Shown: piece after piece, positions 46,367 to 55,450 of the stretch
How positions within the stretch are numbered: position 1 is the stretch's first letter
How the letters are laid out: the number at the start of each line of letters is the position of its first letter
Assembly (NCBI GenBank): GCA_963800415.1
Contig: CAWDBS010000010.1
Location: forward strand, 1 to 64,000
Source of the DNA: Palsa-504 sp963800415
GTDB taxonomy: Bacteria; Actinomycetota; Actinomycetes; Streptosporangiales; Streptosporangiaceae
Direction of reading: 5' to 3'
DNA length: 64,000 nucleotides
Position numbers and translations under genes: made by a program
The notes under the pieces: model-generated
Seen by the model: only the letters and a program-made list of their open reading frames with translations
The model's database searches: none
Told to the model about the DNA's origin: nothing

Positions 46367-48079
46367 ATGACCGCACAGGAATCGGCGTGGCAAGCCGCGG
46401 AATCGGCCGCGGCGGTGCTCGCCCCCGACGCCGACGTGCTCGCCTCGGTGGACGCGGCGGGGCTGGGCGCCTCCACGTTCGCGGTGATGCGCCGCGCCGC
46501 CGCCAAGCCTGCCGCCACGGCGTCCGCGGCGATGCGCTACTGGACCGGCATGGCGATGGCCGGGCCGGTCGCCGCGGCCCGCTGGATGGGGATGGACGCG
46601 CCGCCGCCTGTCCCGGTCCCGGAGGGCGATAAGCGGTTCGCGGACCCGGCGTGGACCGCCAATCCGGCCTTCTTTGCCGTCCGGCAGGCGCACCTGGCCA
46701 CGTCGCGGCTGATCAGCGAGCTGCTCGAGGCCGGATCAGGGAACGCCGTGGATGACGCCAAGGCCGCGCTCGCGACCGGCTTCCTGATGGACGCGGTCTC
46801 GCCGACGAATTTCCTGCTGACCAACCCCGCAGCGCTCAAGCGGATGTTCGAGACCGGCGGGGCCAGCCTGGTCGCCGGCGCCAGCCACTTCGTCGACGAC
46901 ATGCTCAACAACAACGGCCGGCCGCGCCAGGTCGACACCCGGCCGTTCCGGGTCGGCGAGAACCTCGCCGCCACCCCCGGCAAGATCGTGTTCAAGAACG
47001 ACCTGATGGAGCTCATCCAGTACGAGCCGCAGACGCCCAGGGTCCGCGCGGTCCCGGTGCTGGCCAGCCCGCCGTGGATCAACAAGTACTACGTCATGGA
47101 CCTGGCGCCCGGTCGCAGCTTCCTGGAGTGGGCGGTCCAGCACGAGCGCACCGTGTTCGCGATCTCCTACCGCAACCCGGACTCCTCCATGGGCGGCATC
47201 ACCCTGGACGACTACCTCGTCCACGGCCCCCGGGAGGCGCTCGACGTCATCGCCGGGATCACCGGCGCACCCAAGATCGACATCATCGGGCTGTGCCTGG
47301 GCGGCGCGCTGACCGCCATGCTGGCGGCCTTCCTGACCGAGAAGGGCGACGACAGGATCGGCTCGATCACGCTGCTCAACACCCTGCTCGACTACAGCGA
47401 ACCCGGTGTCCTCGGCGCCTTCACCGACGAGAAGACGGTCCGGCGGCTGGAGAAGCAGATGGCGGAGAAGGGCGTCCTGGAGGGGAGCCAGATGGCGGGC
47501 ACCTTCGACATGCTGCGCGCCAACGACCTGATCTTCAACTACGTGGTCTCCAACTGGCTGATGGGCCAGGAGGCGCCGGCGTTCGACATCCTGGCCTGGA
47601 ACGGCGACAGCACCCGCATGCCAGCCGCCATGCACTCGTTCTACCTGCGCTCGCTGTACATGCGCAACGAGCTGGCCCGCGGCGAGCTCGAGCTGGTCGG
47701 CCAGGATCTGTCGCTGTCCTCGGTGAAGAACGACGCGTACGTGGTCGGCGCGATCAACGATCACATCGTGCCCTGGCACGGGTCCTACAAGACCGGTGGG
47801 CTGATGGGCGGTAACGTTCGCTACGTGCTGTCCAGCGGCGGGCATATCGCCGGCATCGTCAACCCGCCCGGCCCGAAGGCCTGGTACGAGGCGGCCGACT
47901 ACGCCGGCCCCGACCCGGAATCCTGGCGCCGCGCCAACAGCAAGCACCGCGGCTCGTGGTGGGAGGACTGGACCGCCTGGTCCGACTCCCGCGCGGGCGC
48001 GCACATCAAGCCGCCGCACATGGGCAGCAGGCAGCACCCGGCCATCGCGGACGCTCCTGGGGAGTACGTGTTCGGCTGA
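46367..48079 (+). CDS. phaC: Poly(3-hydroxyalkanoate) synthase, class I (PhaC)
   Basis: Polymerises hydroxyacyl-CoA into storage polyester on the granule surface. 570 residues, intact, usual class I length. The lipase-like box is IIGLCLGGALTA with nucleophile Cys310; Asp465 lies in GAINDHIVPW and His493 in SSGGHIAGIV. The N-terminal domain has the class I block FADPAWTANPAFFAVRQAHL. ATG 46367 follows cccaggagg. It is followed 35 bases later by the acetoacetyl-CoA reductase gene, forming the core of the PHB pathway; no thiolase or phasin gene is adjacent. Confidence 0.93.
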   Translation: MTAQESAWQAAESAAAVLAPDADVLASVDAAGLGASTFAVMRRAAAKPAATASAAMRYWTGMAMAGPVAAARWMGMDAPPPVPVPEGDKRFADPAWTANPAFFAVRQAHLATSRLISELLEAGSGNAVDDAKAALATGFLMDAVSPTNFLLTNPAALKRMFETGGASLVAGASHFVDDMLNNNGRPRQVDTRPFRVGENLAATPGKIVFKNDLMELIQYEPQTPRVRAVPVLASPPWINKYYVMDLAPGRSFLEWAVQHERTVFAISYRNPDSSMGGITLDDYLVHGPREALDVIAGITGAPKIDIIGLCLGGALTAMLAAFLTEKGDDRIGSITLLNTLLDYSEPGVLGAFTDEKTVRRLEKQMAEKGVLEGSQMAGTFDMLRANDLIFNYVVSNWLMGQEAPAFDILAWNGDSTRMPAAMHSFYLRSLYMRNELARGELELVGQDLSLSSVKNDAYVVGAINDHIVPWHGSYKTGGLMGGNVRYVLSSGGHIAGIVNPPGPKAWYEAADYAGPDPESWRRANSKHRGSWWEDWTAWSDSRAGAHIKPPHMGSRQHPAIADAPGEYVFG

Positions 48080-48114
48080 CGCGGCCTGCTACGACAGCAA
48101 CTGGAGGTAGCACC

Positions 48115-48854
48115 GTGGCAGACATGACAGGGCAAGTCGCACTGGTAACCGGCGGGACCCGCGGCATCGGGCTGGCCATCTGCGAGCGGCTGATGAACCG
48201 CGGCATCAAGGTGGCGGCCGGGTACGCCGGCAAGCACGACCACGCCCAGCAGTTCGCCGAGAAGTACGCCGACCACGGCGTGAGCATCCACCAGGGCAAC
48301 ATCGGCCACAACGAGGACTGCGAGCGGGTCATCGGCGAGGTCCTGGACCGGCACGGGCACCTGGACATCCTGGTCAACAACGCCGGCATCACGGTGGACA
48401 AGACGGTGCGGAAGATGAGCCCCGAGGAGTGGGACCACGTCATCCACGTCAACCTGTCCGGCACGTTCTACATGTCCCGGGCGATCCTGCAGCATATGCT
48501 CGACCGCGGCTACGGCCGGATCATCAGCATCTCCTCGGTCATCGGCTCACCGGCGGGTTCGGCCAGGCCAACTACGCCGCGGCCAAGTCCGGCATGTTCG
48601 GCCTGACGATGAGCCTGGCCCTGGAGACCGCCAGCAAGGGCATCACCGTCAACACCGTCACCCCCGGGTACATCAGCACCGAGATGACCGCGGCGGTCCC
48701 CGCCAACGTGATGGAGAAGCTCGTCGAGCGCATCCCGGTGGGCAGGCTCGGCGAGCCCAACGAGGTCGCCCGGGTGGTGGAATTCCTCGCCGACCCCGAG
48801 TCGGGTTACATCACCGGACAGGTCTACCCGGTCAACGGCGGCCTGTACATGTAG
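48115..48854 (+). CDS. phaB: Acetoacetyl-CoA reductase (PhaB, SDR family), one frameshift
   Basis: NADPH-dependent reduction of acetoacetyl-CoA to (R)-3-hydroxybutyryl-CoA. GTG 48115 with ctggaggtag. Rossmann motif ALVTGGTRGIGLAI, NNAG in DILVNNAGITVDKTV, catalytic Ser in ISISSVIGS, and, after a one-base slip near 48555, GQANYAAAKSGMFG (Tyr and Lys) and VNTVTPGYISTEM. It ends GYITGQVYPVNGGLYM. About 246 residues, the PhaB length. The slip is in an otherwise perfect sequence (ggctcaccggcggg), so an assembly error is likely. It is co-transcribed with phaC. Confidence 0.9.
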
Positions 48855-48873
48855 ACCTGCGGCGGCCTCCGGG

Positions 48874-49110
48874 GTGCTCCCAGCCGGGCGCTACGCGACC
48901 GTCACGCACGCAGGTCACCCCAGCGAGCTCGTGGAGGTCACCAGAGCACTGCTGGACTGGGCGGCCGCGCAGGGCCTGAGATGGGACATGTCTCCCGCCA
49001 CCGGCGGCGGGCGGTGGGGCAGCCGGCTGGAAATCTACCTGACTGACCCCAACGAGGAGCCTGACATGAGCAAGTGGCAGACGCAGCTCGCGTTCCGGCT
49101 GGCCGACTAG
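48874..49110 (+). pseudogene. GyrI-like effector-binding domain, C-terminal fragment
   Basis: GTG 48874 to 49110 encodes 78 residues: VLPAGRYATVTHAGHPSELV, WGSRLEIYLTDPNEEPDMSK. This is the second half of a GyrI/SOUL-like domain of about 150 residues, as found at the C-terminus of MerR/AraC regulators or alone. The first half is missing and the fragment starts only 20 bases after phaB. It ends overlapping the convergent SDR gene by 4 bases. Probably not functional. Confidence 0.6.
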
Positions 49111-49919
49111 GAGTCCGGGTGGTCCGGGATCGCTACGGCCACGGTGGCCAGCAAGCCGCCGTCGACGCGGACGTCCTCCCCCGTGATGAAGCTGGCGCGG
49201 GGACTGGCCAGGAAGGCGGCGACCTCCGCGACCTCGCTGGGCCGCGCCACCCGGCCCAAGGGATGGCTGCGCCCCCAGTCATCGACGGTACGCTGCGTCC
49301 CCGCCTCGGTGCCGTCGCTGAACATCCGCGCTGACGATCGCAGCATGGGCGTGTCGACCGAACCCGGGCACACCGTGTTCACCCGCACCCCGTACTGAGC
49401 TTCGTCGATCGCCATGGCCCTGACCAGTGCGTTCAGCGCCCCCTTACTCGCCGAATAGGCCACCACGCGGCTCTGGGCCACGTACGCCTGGACCGAGGAG
49501 ACCACCACCACTGCTCCGCGGGGGCTACGCCGCAGCCGGGGTAGTGCGGCCCGGGCGGCGAGGAAGACGCCCTTGACGTTGACCGCGAAGACCTCATCCC
49601 ACACGGCTTCATCGGTATCGGTGGCCGTCCCGTACCGCTGGATCCCGGCGGACGTGATCAGGGTGTCCAATGAGCCGAACGACCGGATGGTCTCGTCCAC
49701 CACCCGCGACATAGCCGCGGCGTCACGGACGTCCGCGACCGCGGCAATCGCGGTGCCGCCGGCCGCGGTGATCGCCGCGACCACCGCGCCGGCCTGGTCG
49801 GCGTCGGCGGAGTTCACCGCCACCTGAGCGCCCCTGGCCGCGAGCAGTTCGGCGACCGCCCGCCCGATGCCACTCGACCCGCCGGTGACCAGCGCCACGC
49901 TCCCGGTGTGATCGTTCAC
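49107..49919 (-). CDS. SDR-family oxidoreductase
   Basis: 270 residues, intact. Classical SDR: cofactor loop ALVTGGSSGIGRAV near residue 10, the NAG position reading as ITSAGIQRYG, catalytic Ser in VVVSSVQAY, YxxxK in VAYSASKGALNAL, and VRVNTVCPGSVDTPM. The C-terminal FITGEDVRVDGG is typical. The residue after the glycine loop (VNSADAD) does not clearly fix NAD or NADP preference. ATG 49919. It is monocistronic; the substrate is unknown. Confidence 0.9.
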   Translation of the reverse strand: MNDHTGSVALVTGGSSGIGRAVAELLAARGAQVAVNSADADQAGAVVAAITAAGGTAIAAVADVRDAAAMSRVVDETIRSFGSLDTLITSAGIQRYGTATDTDEAVWDEVFAVNVKGVFLAARAALPRLRRSPRGAVVVVSSVQAYVAQSRVVAYSASKGALNALVRAMAIDEAQYGVRVNTVCPGSVDTPMLRSSARMFSDGTEAGTQRTVDDWGRSHPLGRVARPSEVAEVAAFLASPRASFITGEDVRVDGGLLATVAVAIPDHPDS

Positions 49920-50175
49920 CGTGTCCGCCCTCCGCTTTGCCCAGGTGGGGCCAGACGCCCCTCGGACACAAGAGTGCCTCCCTCAGCAACATCAGTCGAG
50001 CCCAGCCACAGCGGGCAGGCCGAAGGCGGCGAGCAGGCCGGGGTCGTTGAACGAGACGACCAGCGACAGCCCGGACCCTGGCGCCTTCCTCCTCACCGGC
50101 AGCGGCCTGACGGTGACCGGGGCGCGCACGGCGGACCGTTCGGGATAAACACCGCGGCCGGTCCCGCAGCTTTGG

Positions 50176-50823
50176 TCAGGACGTGCTGGGCGCGGGCTGC
50201 GGTTGGACGCGGCGCAGGACCGCAGGGTCGCCGGTGATGGTCAGGCCGAGATCCTGGGCCTGGGCGGGAGCCAGGTGGGCGGACAGCAGGCCGAGGATAA
50301 GCCGCGGGGATCCCTCGAGGACCAGGTCCGGGGACGGCGCCGTGCCGAGCCGGGTGCGGACCTCGCCGCCGGAGACCTCGATAACCGCGGGACGGCTGGC
50401 GGTGCGGAGCTCGATCGAGGCCGCGGGGCCGTCCGGATCGCCGTCGTGCAGGAAGAGCGCGACGGGGAAGGCAAACCAGTGGCTGCGGAACTCGTCATCC
50501 TCGTCGGGCTGGGCCATGTACCTGATCCCCCAGCCGCCGAGGGCGTCTAGCACCGGCTGAAGCTGAACGCCGGCCTCGGTCAGGTGGAACAGCGTGGTGG
50601 CCACCGGCGGCGCGGCCTCCTCGCGGCGGACCAGGCCCGCTGACTCGAGGTCGTGCAGGCGGTCCGCGAGCAGGTTGGTGGCGATGCCGGGCAGGCCGTT
50701 CTTCAGGTCGGTGTAGCGGCATGGGCCCTGCAGGAGAAGCTCCCGGATGATCAGCAGGGTCCACCGGTCGCCCACCACGTCGAGGGCCTTGGCCACCGAG
50801 CAGTACTGGCCATAGCTGCGCAT
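50176..50823 (-). CDS. HxlR-family transcriptional regulator with C-terminal SCP2-like domain
   Basis: 215 residues, intact. Residues 1-110 are an HxlR winged helix (QYCSVAKALDVVGDRWTLLI, IRELLLQGPCRYTDLKNGLP, LVRREEAAPPVATTLFHLTE). The C-terminal 90 residues (LFLHDGDPDGPAASIELRTA, VRTRLGTAPSPDLVLEG, LGLTITGD) resemble a sterol-carrier-like sensor domain, a known actinobacterial fusion. It diverges from the DHA2 exporter over 81 bases containing an inverted repeat and most likely represses it, responding to a hydrophobic ligand; that link is inference from position. Confidence 0.88.
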   Translation of the reverse strand: MRSYGQYCSVAKALDVVGDRWTLLIIRELLLQGPCRYTDLKNGLPGIATNLLADRLHDLESAGLVRREEAAPPVATTLFHLTEAGVQLQPVLDALGGWGIRYMAQPDEDDEFRSHWFAFPVALFLHDGDPDGPAASIELRTASRPAVIEVSGGEVRTRLGTAPSPDLVLEGSPRLILGLLSAHLAPAQAQDLGLTITGDPAVLRRVQPQPAPSTS

Positions 50824-50867
50824 GCCCCCACAGTATCCGAGCCATGGTTGACTTCCAAGTTTTATAG

Positions 50868-50882
50868 CTTGACTTTTTCAAG
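50868..50882. promoter_or_regulatory. Operator-like inverted repeat in the HxlR/exporter promoter
   Basis: cttga-ctttt-tcaag is a perfect 5-bp inverted repeat in an AT-rich island. Related half-sites lie just left (ttgacttccaag). A TTGACT at 50869-50874 inside it could be the -35 box of the exporter gene, with gagtat at 50892-50897 as a weak -10, so binding here would block transcription. Confidence 0.5.
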
Positions 50883-50904
50883 TTAATGTCTGAGTATCTC
50901 AACC

Positions 50905-52476
50905 ATGCGCTCTAAGCCAATGATCCTCGTCGCCCTGCTGCTCGCCGCCTTCGCGATCAACCTGGACACCACGCTGGTGAACGTGGCGCTCCCCTCCCTG
51001 GTCCGCGAGCTGCACGCCACTACCACCCAGCTGCAATGGGTGGTCGACGCCTACAACCTCACCTTCGCCGCGCTGCTGCTGACGTTCGGCAGCCTGTCGG
51101 ACCGGCTCGGCCGCAAGGGGATGCTGATGGCCGGGCTCGTCGTGTTCGGGACGGCCAGCCTGGCCGGCGGCTTCACCACCAGCCCCGCGGAACTGATCGC
51201 GGCGCGATCGGTGATGGGGCTGGGCGCCGCCATGACCTTCCCGGCCACCCTCTCGCTCATCTCCAACGTCTTCACCGAACGCAGAGAACGGGCCCGCGCC
51301 ATCGGCCTGTGGGGCGCCATCGCCGGAGTCGCGATCGCGCTCGGGCCGATCGTGGGCGGCTGGCTGCTCGAGCACTTCAGCTGGGATGCCATCTTCATCG
51401 CCATGGGCCCGGTGGCGGCGGCCGGCGTGCTGCTGGTCGCGGTGGCCGTGCCGACGTCGAAGAACCCGGACGCGACCGCGGTGGACGTCGCCGGCCTGGT
51501 GCTCTCGGCCGCGGCCATGGCGCTGCTGGTCTTCACCATCATCGAGGCGCCTGACTACGGCTGGGGCAGCGCGCGGAGCCTGGCCGGGTTCGGGGTCTCG
51601 GCCGTCCTGCTGGCCGCGTTCATCGGCTGGGAACGGCGGGCCGTCCACCCGATGCTCGACGTGCGGCTGTTCCGCAACATGCGCTTCAGCGCGGCCAGCG
51701 GAGCGGTGACCGTCGCGTTCTTTACCCTGTTCGGCTTCATCTTCCTGATGACGCAGTACTTCCAGTTCGTCCGCGGCTACGGGCCGCTGTCCACCGGCGT
51801 GCACCTGCTGCCGGTGGCGCTGTCGGTCGGCGCGGGTTCGGTGGCCGGGACGCAGCTCGCGGTGCGGGCGGGCACCAAGCTCATCGTCACTGTCGGGCTC
51901 ATCGCGATGGCGGCCTTCTACGGCTGGGTCGCCGCGGTCACGACGGCGACCATCGGCTACGGGATCATCTCGGTCCAGATGGTGCTGTACGGGCTGGGCA
52001 TGGGCCTGACCTCGGCGCCCGCCACCGAGTCCATCATGGGCGCGGTGTCCCGGCGCCAGGCCGGCGTGGGTTCGGCGGTCAACGACTCGACCCGGCTGCT
52101 CGGCGGGACTCTCGGCGTGGCCGTGATCGGCAGCGTCTACGCGTCCCTGTACGGCTCCCGGCTGACCGCCCGCCTTCCTGCCGGGCTGCCGGGGCAGGTC
52201 ACGGCCATCGCGCACCAGTCGCTCGGCGCCGCGTATGCCGCGGCCGGCCAGGTCAGCGCGGCCGGGCACGGCGCCCTGGGTCATGCCGTGCGGAACGCGG
52301 CCACGGACGCGTTCCTGCACGGGCTGTCCATCGGCTGCCTGGTGGCAGGCGGGGTCGCCGCGGCCGGGGCGGTCCTGGCGGTGGTGTTCCTGCCCGCCCA
52401 GCCCGCGAGCCCGGCCGTCAACCCGCCACCCCCGTCAGTGCCTGCGGCGAGCCCGGCCCAGAGGGCTCGGTCCTGA
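50905..52476 (+). CDS. DHA2-family MFS drug exporter (EmrB/QacA type)
   Basis: 523 residues, intact, 14 predicted membrane helices. ATG 50905. Motifs: DTTLVNVALPSLVRELHAT (helix 1, motif D1), GSLSDRLGRKGMLMAG (motif A), GLGAAMTFPATLSLI, and GLWGAIAGVAIALGPIVGGW (motif C of antiporters). The C-terminal tail is Pro/Ala-rich. It exports lipophilic or cationic compounds with proton antiport. The divergent HxlR gene is the probable regulator. Confidence 0.9.
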   Translation: MRSKPMILVALLLAAFAINLDTTLVNVALPSLVRELHATTTQLQWVVDAYNLTFAALLLTFGSLSDRLGRKGMLMAGLVVFGTASLAGGFTTSPAELIAARSVMGLGAAMTFPATLSLISNVFTERRERARAIGLWGAIAGVAIALGPIVGGWLLEHFSWDAIFIAMGPVAAAGVLLVAVAVPTSKNPDATAVDVAGLVLSAAAMALLVFTIIEAPDYGWGSARSLAGFGVSAVLLAAFIGWERRAVHPMLDVRLFRNMRFSAASGAVTVAFFTLFGFIFLMTQYFQFVRGYGPLSTGVHLLPVALSVGAGSVAGTQLAVRAGTKLIVTVGLIAMAAFYGWVAAVTTATIGYGIISVQMVLYGLGMGLTSAPATESIMGAVSRRQAGVGSAVNDSTRLLGGTLGVAVIGSVYASLYGSRLTARLPAGLPGQVTAIAHQSLGAAYAAAGQVSAAGHGALGHAVRNAATDAFLHGLSIGCLVAGGVAAAGAVLAVVFLPAQPASPAVNPPPPSVPAASPAQRARS

Positions 52477-52542
52477 CGAGGACACGGCCATGCCGTCACC
52501 CGCAGTGCTGGTCACCGACTGCTCGGTGGTGCCGGGACGACC

Positions 52543-52971
52543 TCATGGCCGGACGTCGTTCGCGAATTGGGCGATGCAGCTGGACACGGCGCTGCGATCG
52601 CCGGCCTTGGCGATGCAGTTGTCGAACGTGGTGAAGACGCTCGTGTTGTTCGCCACGAACGTGCCGAAGCGCACCGCGAACACGACGGCGACAACCAGCG
52701 CCAGGACTCCGCACACGATCCCGGCGATGGCCTGGCCGTGGTTCGTGGCGCCCCTGGTCCGTCCGCGGCTGACGGCAATGCTGCCGAGGACCGCCGCGAA
52801 CAGGCCTCCCGGCAGGGCGAGAGGGAACAAGACGAAGGACACGGCGGCCACCAGGCTGGCCACGCCGAGCACCAGGGCGGCCACGCCGAGGCCGTTCCCC
52901 GGACGGGCTGACGGTGGCGCGGCAAACGGCTGTGCTGATCCGGGAACCTGGGTGTCCATTTTCATTACCAT
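52543..52971 (-). CDS. DUF4190-type small membrane protein
   Basis: About 140 residues. Several ATGs lie close together (52971, 52965, 52959; also 53016) and no ribosome site decides; 52971 is taken. A Pro/Ala-rich N-terminus is followed by the DUF4190 pattern: GLGVAALVLGVASLVAAVSF, GGLFAAVLGSIAVSRGRTRG, GQAIAGIVCGVLALVVAVVF. Three membrane segments are predicted and the C-terminus (FTTFDNCIAKAGDRSAVSSC) faces outside with two cysteines. Common in mycelial actinobacteria; function unknown. Confidence 0.75.
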   Translation of the reverse strand: MVMKMDTQVPGSAQPFAAPPSARPGNGLGVAALVLGVASLVAAVSFVLFPLALPGGLFAAVLGSIAVSRGRTRGATNHGQAIAGIVCGVLALVVAVVFAVRFGTFVANNTSVFTTFDNCIAKAGDRSAVSSCIAQFANDVRP

Positions 52972-53149
52972 AGGCGAGGCCCGCCAGGAAAGCTGTAACC
53001 ATTTCGTGATCTCCACCGGATCTCCATACCGGCTACATCACCCCTGCACATGGGCCCTGTCGGCTGATGCTCGGAGTCAGGTGCGCCAAGGAGGGAGCGG
53101 GCGGAGCATTTGGGCTTCGCCGGCACGTCACCTCCAAGGAGGGCGCACC

Positions 53150-53375
53150 ATGCCAAGCCCACCACCCAGCAGGATTGACCGGCATGCTGGTGTTCGACTA
53201 CGAAGCCCAGTACCCGCAGGCCATGGCCGAGCTGGCCGGCTGGCTGCGGGACGGGAAGATCGTCTCCCGCGAGCACGTCGTGCACGGCGGCGTCGGCGAC
53301 TTCCCCGAGACGCTGCTGATGCTGTTCGACGGGGTGAACACCGGCAAGCTGGTGCTCGCCCTAGATGAGAGCTGA
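53150..53375 (+). pseudogene. Medium-chain reductase (CurA/NADP-dependent oxidoreductase) with the middle deleted
   Basis: ATG 53150, with ccaaggagg upstream, begins MPSPPPSRIDR. Right after it, in another frame, comes the last 64 residues of a zinc-independent MDR enzyme: MLVFDYEAQYPQAMAELAGW, IVSREHVVHGGVGDFPETLL, MLFDGVNTGKLVLALDES. About 250 residues, including the NADP-binding domain, are missing between start and tail. Its end overlaps the convergent TetR gene by 15 bases. Confidence 0.7.
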
Positions 53376-54002
53376 CCGGCCGGAAGCTGACCGGCGGTCC
53401 AGGCCGGTCAGCAGGGCCTCGATGACCGTGCTGGCGCGGTCGACGTCAGGAACGCGGTCGGCGATCACGTCGGCGTACAGGAAGCTCTCGCTGATCCGCA
53501 CGATCGCGTAGGCCAGCGTTGGGGTGTCCAGGCTGGCGTCAAAGCAGCCGCGGCCGCGCTCGAGGTCGATGAGCTTCTCCAGCGTGCTGGCCGTGCCCTG
53601 GTGCACGGTGCTGCGGGCGCCGGTCAGCAGGCGCAGCGCGGTCTCCGGGTCGGATTCCAGGAACGCCCGCAGCGGGCGGTCCCTGGCGATCGCGCGGAGC
53701 ACGCCGCCGATCACCGCGACCAGCCGCTCGGTGCCCGCCAGCGACGCAGTGGCCTGCACCTGGTCCACGAACAGGCGGCGGGCCCGCCACCAGAGCATCT
53801 CGTCGAGCAGCTGCTCGCGGTTGCCGGCCCGCCGGTACAGCGTGGCGCGGGCCACGCCGAGGCGCCGGGCCAGCGACCGCATGTCCAGCCGCTGCCCGGC
53901 GACGAAGGTGTCCACGGCCACCGCGAAGATCTCGGCCGGGATCCCGGCGGGCACCGCCGCTCCCCCGGGCACGATCGCGCGGACGTCTTCAGTGCTGGCC
54001 AT
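53361..54002 (-). CDS. TetR-family regulator
   Basis: 213 residues, intact. The HTH is MRSLARRLGVARATLYRRAG at residues 41-60, after an N-terminus without strong similarity. The ligand domain (RLFVDQVQATASLAGTERLV, RIAISESFLYADVI-type helices: VRISESFLYADVIADRVPDV) resembles the QsdR-like group. It overlaps the WS/DGAT gene by 14 bases and is the last gene of that operon, so it probably controls lipid storage genes, including its own operon. Confidence 0.88.
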   Translation of the reverse strand: MASTEDVRAIVPGGAAVPAGIPAEIFAVAVDTFVAGQRLDMRSLARRLGVARATLYRRAGNREQLLDEMLWWRARRLFVDQVQATASLAGTERLVAVIGGVLRAIARDRPLRAFLESDPETALRLLTGARSTVHQGTASTLEKLIDLERGRGCFDASLDTPTLAYAIVRISESFLYADVIADRVPDVDRASTVIEALLTGLDRRSASGRSALI

Positions 54003-55437
54003 TGGCGCCGCGCTTCCTGGCCGCCTCGGCCAGCAGTGCGAGCTCGTCGGTCAGGTAGCCAGCCAGCATGTCGATGTCGGGGACCAGCTCGCGGCAGCTG
54101 ACCAGGCCGAAATGCAGCTGGCCGAGGTAGCCCACCAGGGTGATGTTCAGGCCCTGGCCGTCGGTGACCACCGACACCGGGTAGTGCGCGATGAGCTTGG
54201 CTCCGCAGAGGTAGACCGGTACGTTCGGGCCCGGCACGTTCGAGATCGTGATGTTGAACGGCGGCAGCCGGTGCAGCACGCCAGTGGCGAACACCACCCG
54301 GGCCGCCCGCGCGGTCAGCGCCGGCACGGCGAAATCGCTGATCTGGTCGACCAGGCCCTGCGGGATCGCCGCCTGCTGGGCCTTGGCGACCTGTGTGGCG
54401 GAGTGCACGATCTCTAGCCGCAGGCCCGGGTCGGTAACGCTGGTGGGCAGCGGGGCCAGCATCGCGGACACCTTGTTGCCCAGCGCGCCCTTGCTGGCCG
54501 GGTCCCGCACCGACACTGGGATCATCGCGATTAGCGGCTGGTCGGGGAGCGCGTCGTGGTCGATGAGCCAGCGCCGCAGCGCCCCGGCGCACATCGCCAT
54601 CACCACGTCGTTGACCGACACGCCGAAGGCGTTCTTCACCGCCTTGACGGTATCGAGGTCCACGCTGCGGAACGCGAACCGGCGGTGCGGCGTGATCGGC
54701 CGGTTGAACGGCGTCGCCGGCGCGCGTCCCGGTCGGGTGGCGATCACCGAACCATCGCCGCGGTTAAGCCCCAGCATGCCGCCGACCAGCGTGTTCACCG
54801 CCGGAGCTAGGGTCGGAAGCACCCTGACCAGCTCGTTGGTGATCCGTACGGTCTGCACCGGGCGCCAGGCCAGCCGCGCGGCCGCCTTCGCGGCCAGAAC
54901 CGGCAGCCCCGGCGGGCTGGCGGGCTGGAACGGCTCGGCGGGCGGCAGGTCGCGGCCTTGTGGCGTCAGGTCAAACAGCACCGTCAGCAGCTCGGCGCCG
55001 GAGGCCCCGTCGATCGCGGCGTGATGGATCTTGGTGTAGACGGCGGCACGCTTCTTGGCCAGCCCCGTGATCAGGTAGATCTCCCAGAGCGGGCGGCTGC
55101 GGTCAAGCGGGCGGGCGTGCAGCCGGCTGACCTGTTCGGTCAGCTGGGCGGCAGATCCCGGCCGCGGCAACGCGATCTCGCGGACGTGGTACTCGATATC
55201 GAAGTCCGGGTCGTCGGTCCAGTAGGGCTGGTCCAGGCCGAACGGCACGTTCAGCAGCTTGCGCCGGAGCACGGGCACGAGCGCCACTCGTTCGGCCATC
55301 ACCTCGGTAAGCCGGGCCAGGGTCAGCGGCCTGGGTGCCCCGCTGGGATCGAGCACGCTCAGCCCCCCGACGTGACCGGTGGTATTGGCCGTCTCGAGAG
55401 CGAGGAAGGAGGCATCCAGTCCGGTGAGTTGCTGCAT
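53989..55437 (-). CDS. Wax ester synthase/diacylglycerol acyltransferase (WS/DGAT)
   Basis: 482 residues, intact. Makes triacylglycerol or wax ester from acyl-CoA. Catalytic HHxxxDG is present as IHHAAIDGAS near residue 140. Other family blocks: LDASFLALETANTTGHVGGL at the N-terminus, SVNDVVMAMCAGALRRWL, GNKVSAMLAPLPT, and PFNITISNVPGPNVPVYLCG. Membrane- and lipid-droplet-associated. ATG 55437 follows aggaggaac. It is the third gene of a four-gene run: two alpha/beta hydrolases upstream, TetR downstream. Confidence 0.93.
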   Translation of the reverse strand: MQQLTGLDASFLALETANTTGHVGGLSVLDPSGAPRPLTLARLTEVMAERVALVPVLRRKLLNVPFGLDQPYWTDDPDFDIEYHVREIALPRPGSAAQLTEQVSRLHARPLDRSRPLWEIYLITGLAKKRAAVYTKIHHAAIDGASGAELLTVLFDLTPQGRDLPPAEPFQPASPPGLPVLAAKAAARLAWRPVQTVRITNELVRVLPTLAPAVNTLVGGMLGLNRGDGSVIATRPGRAPATPFNRPITPHRRFAFRSVDLDTVKAVKNAFGVSVNDVVMAMCAGALRRWLIDHDALPDQPLIAMIPVSVRDPASKGALGNKVSAMLAPLPTSVTDPGLRLEIVHSATQVAKAQQAAIPQGLVDQISDFAVPALTARAARVVFATGVLHRLPPFNITISNVPGPNVPVYLCGAKLIAHYPVSVVTDGQGLNITLVGYLGQLHFGLVSCRELVPDIDMLAGYLTDELALLAEAARKRGANGQH

Positions 55438-55450
55438 TCGGAGTTCCTCC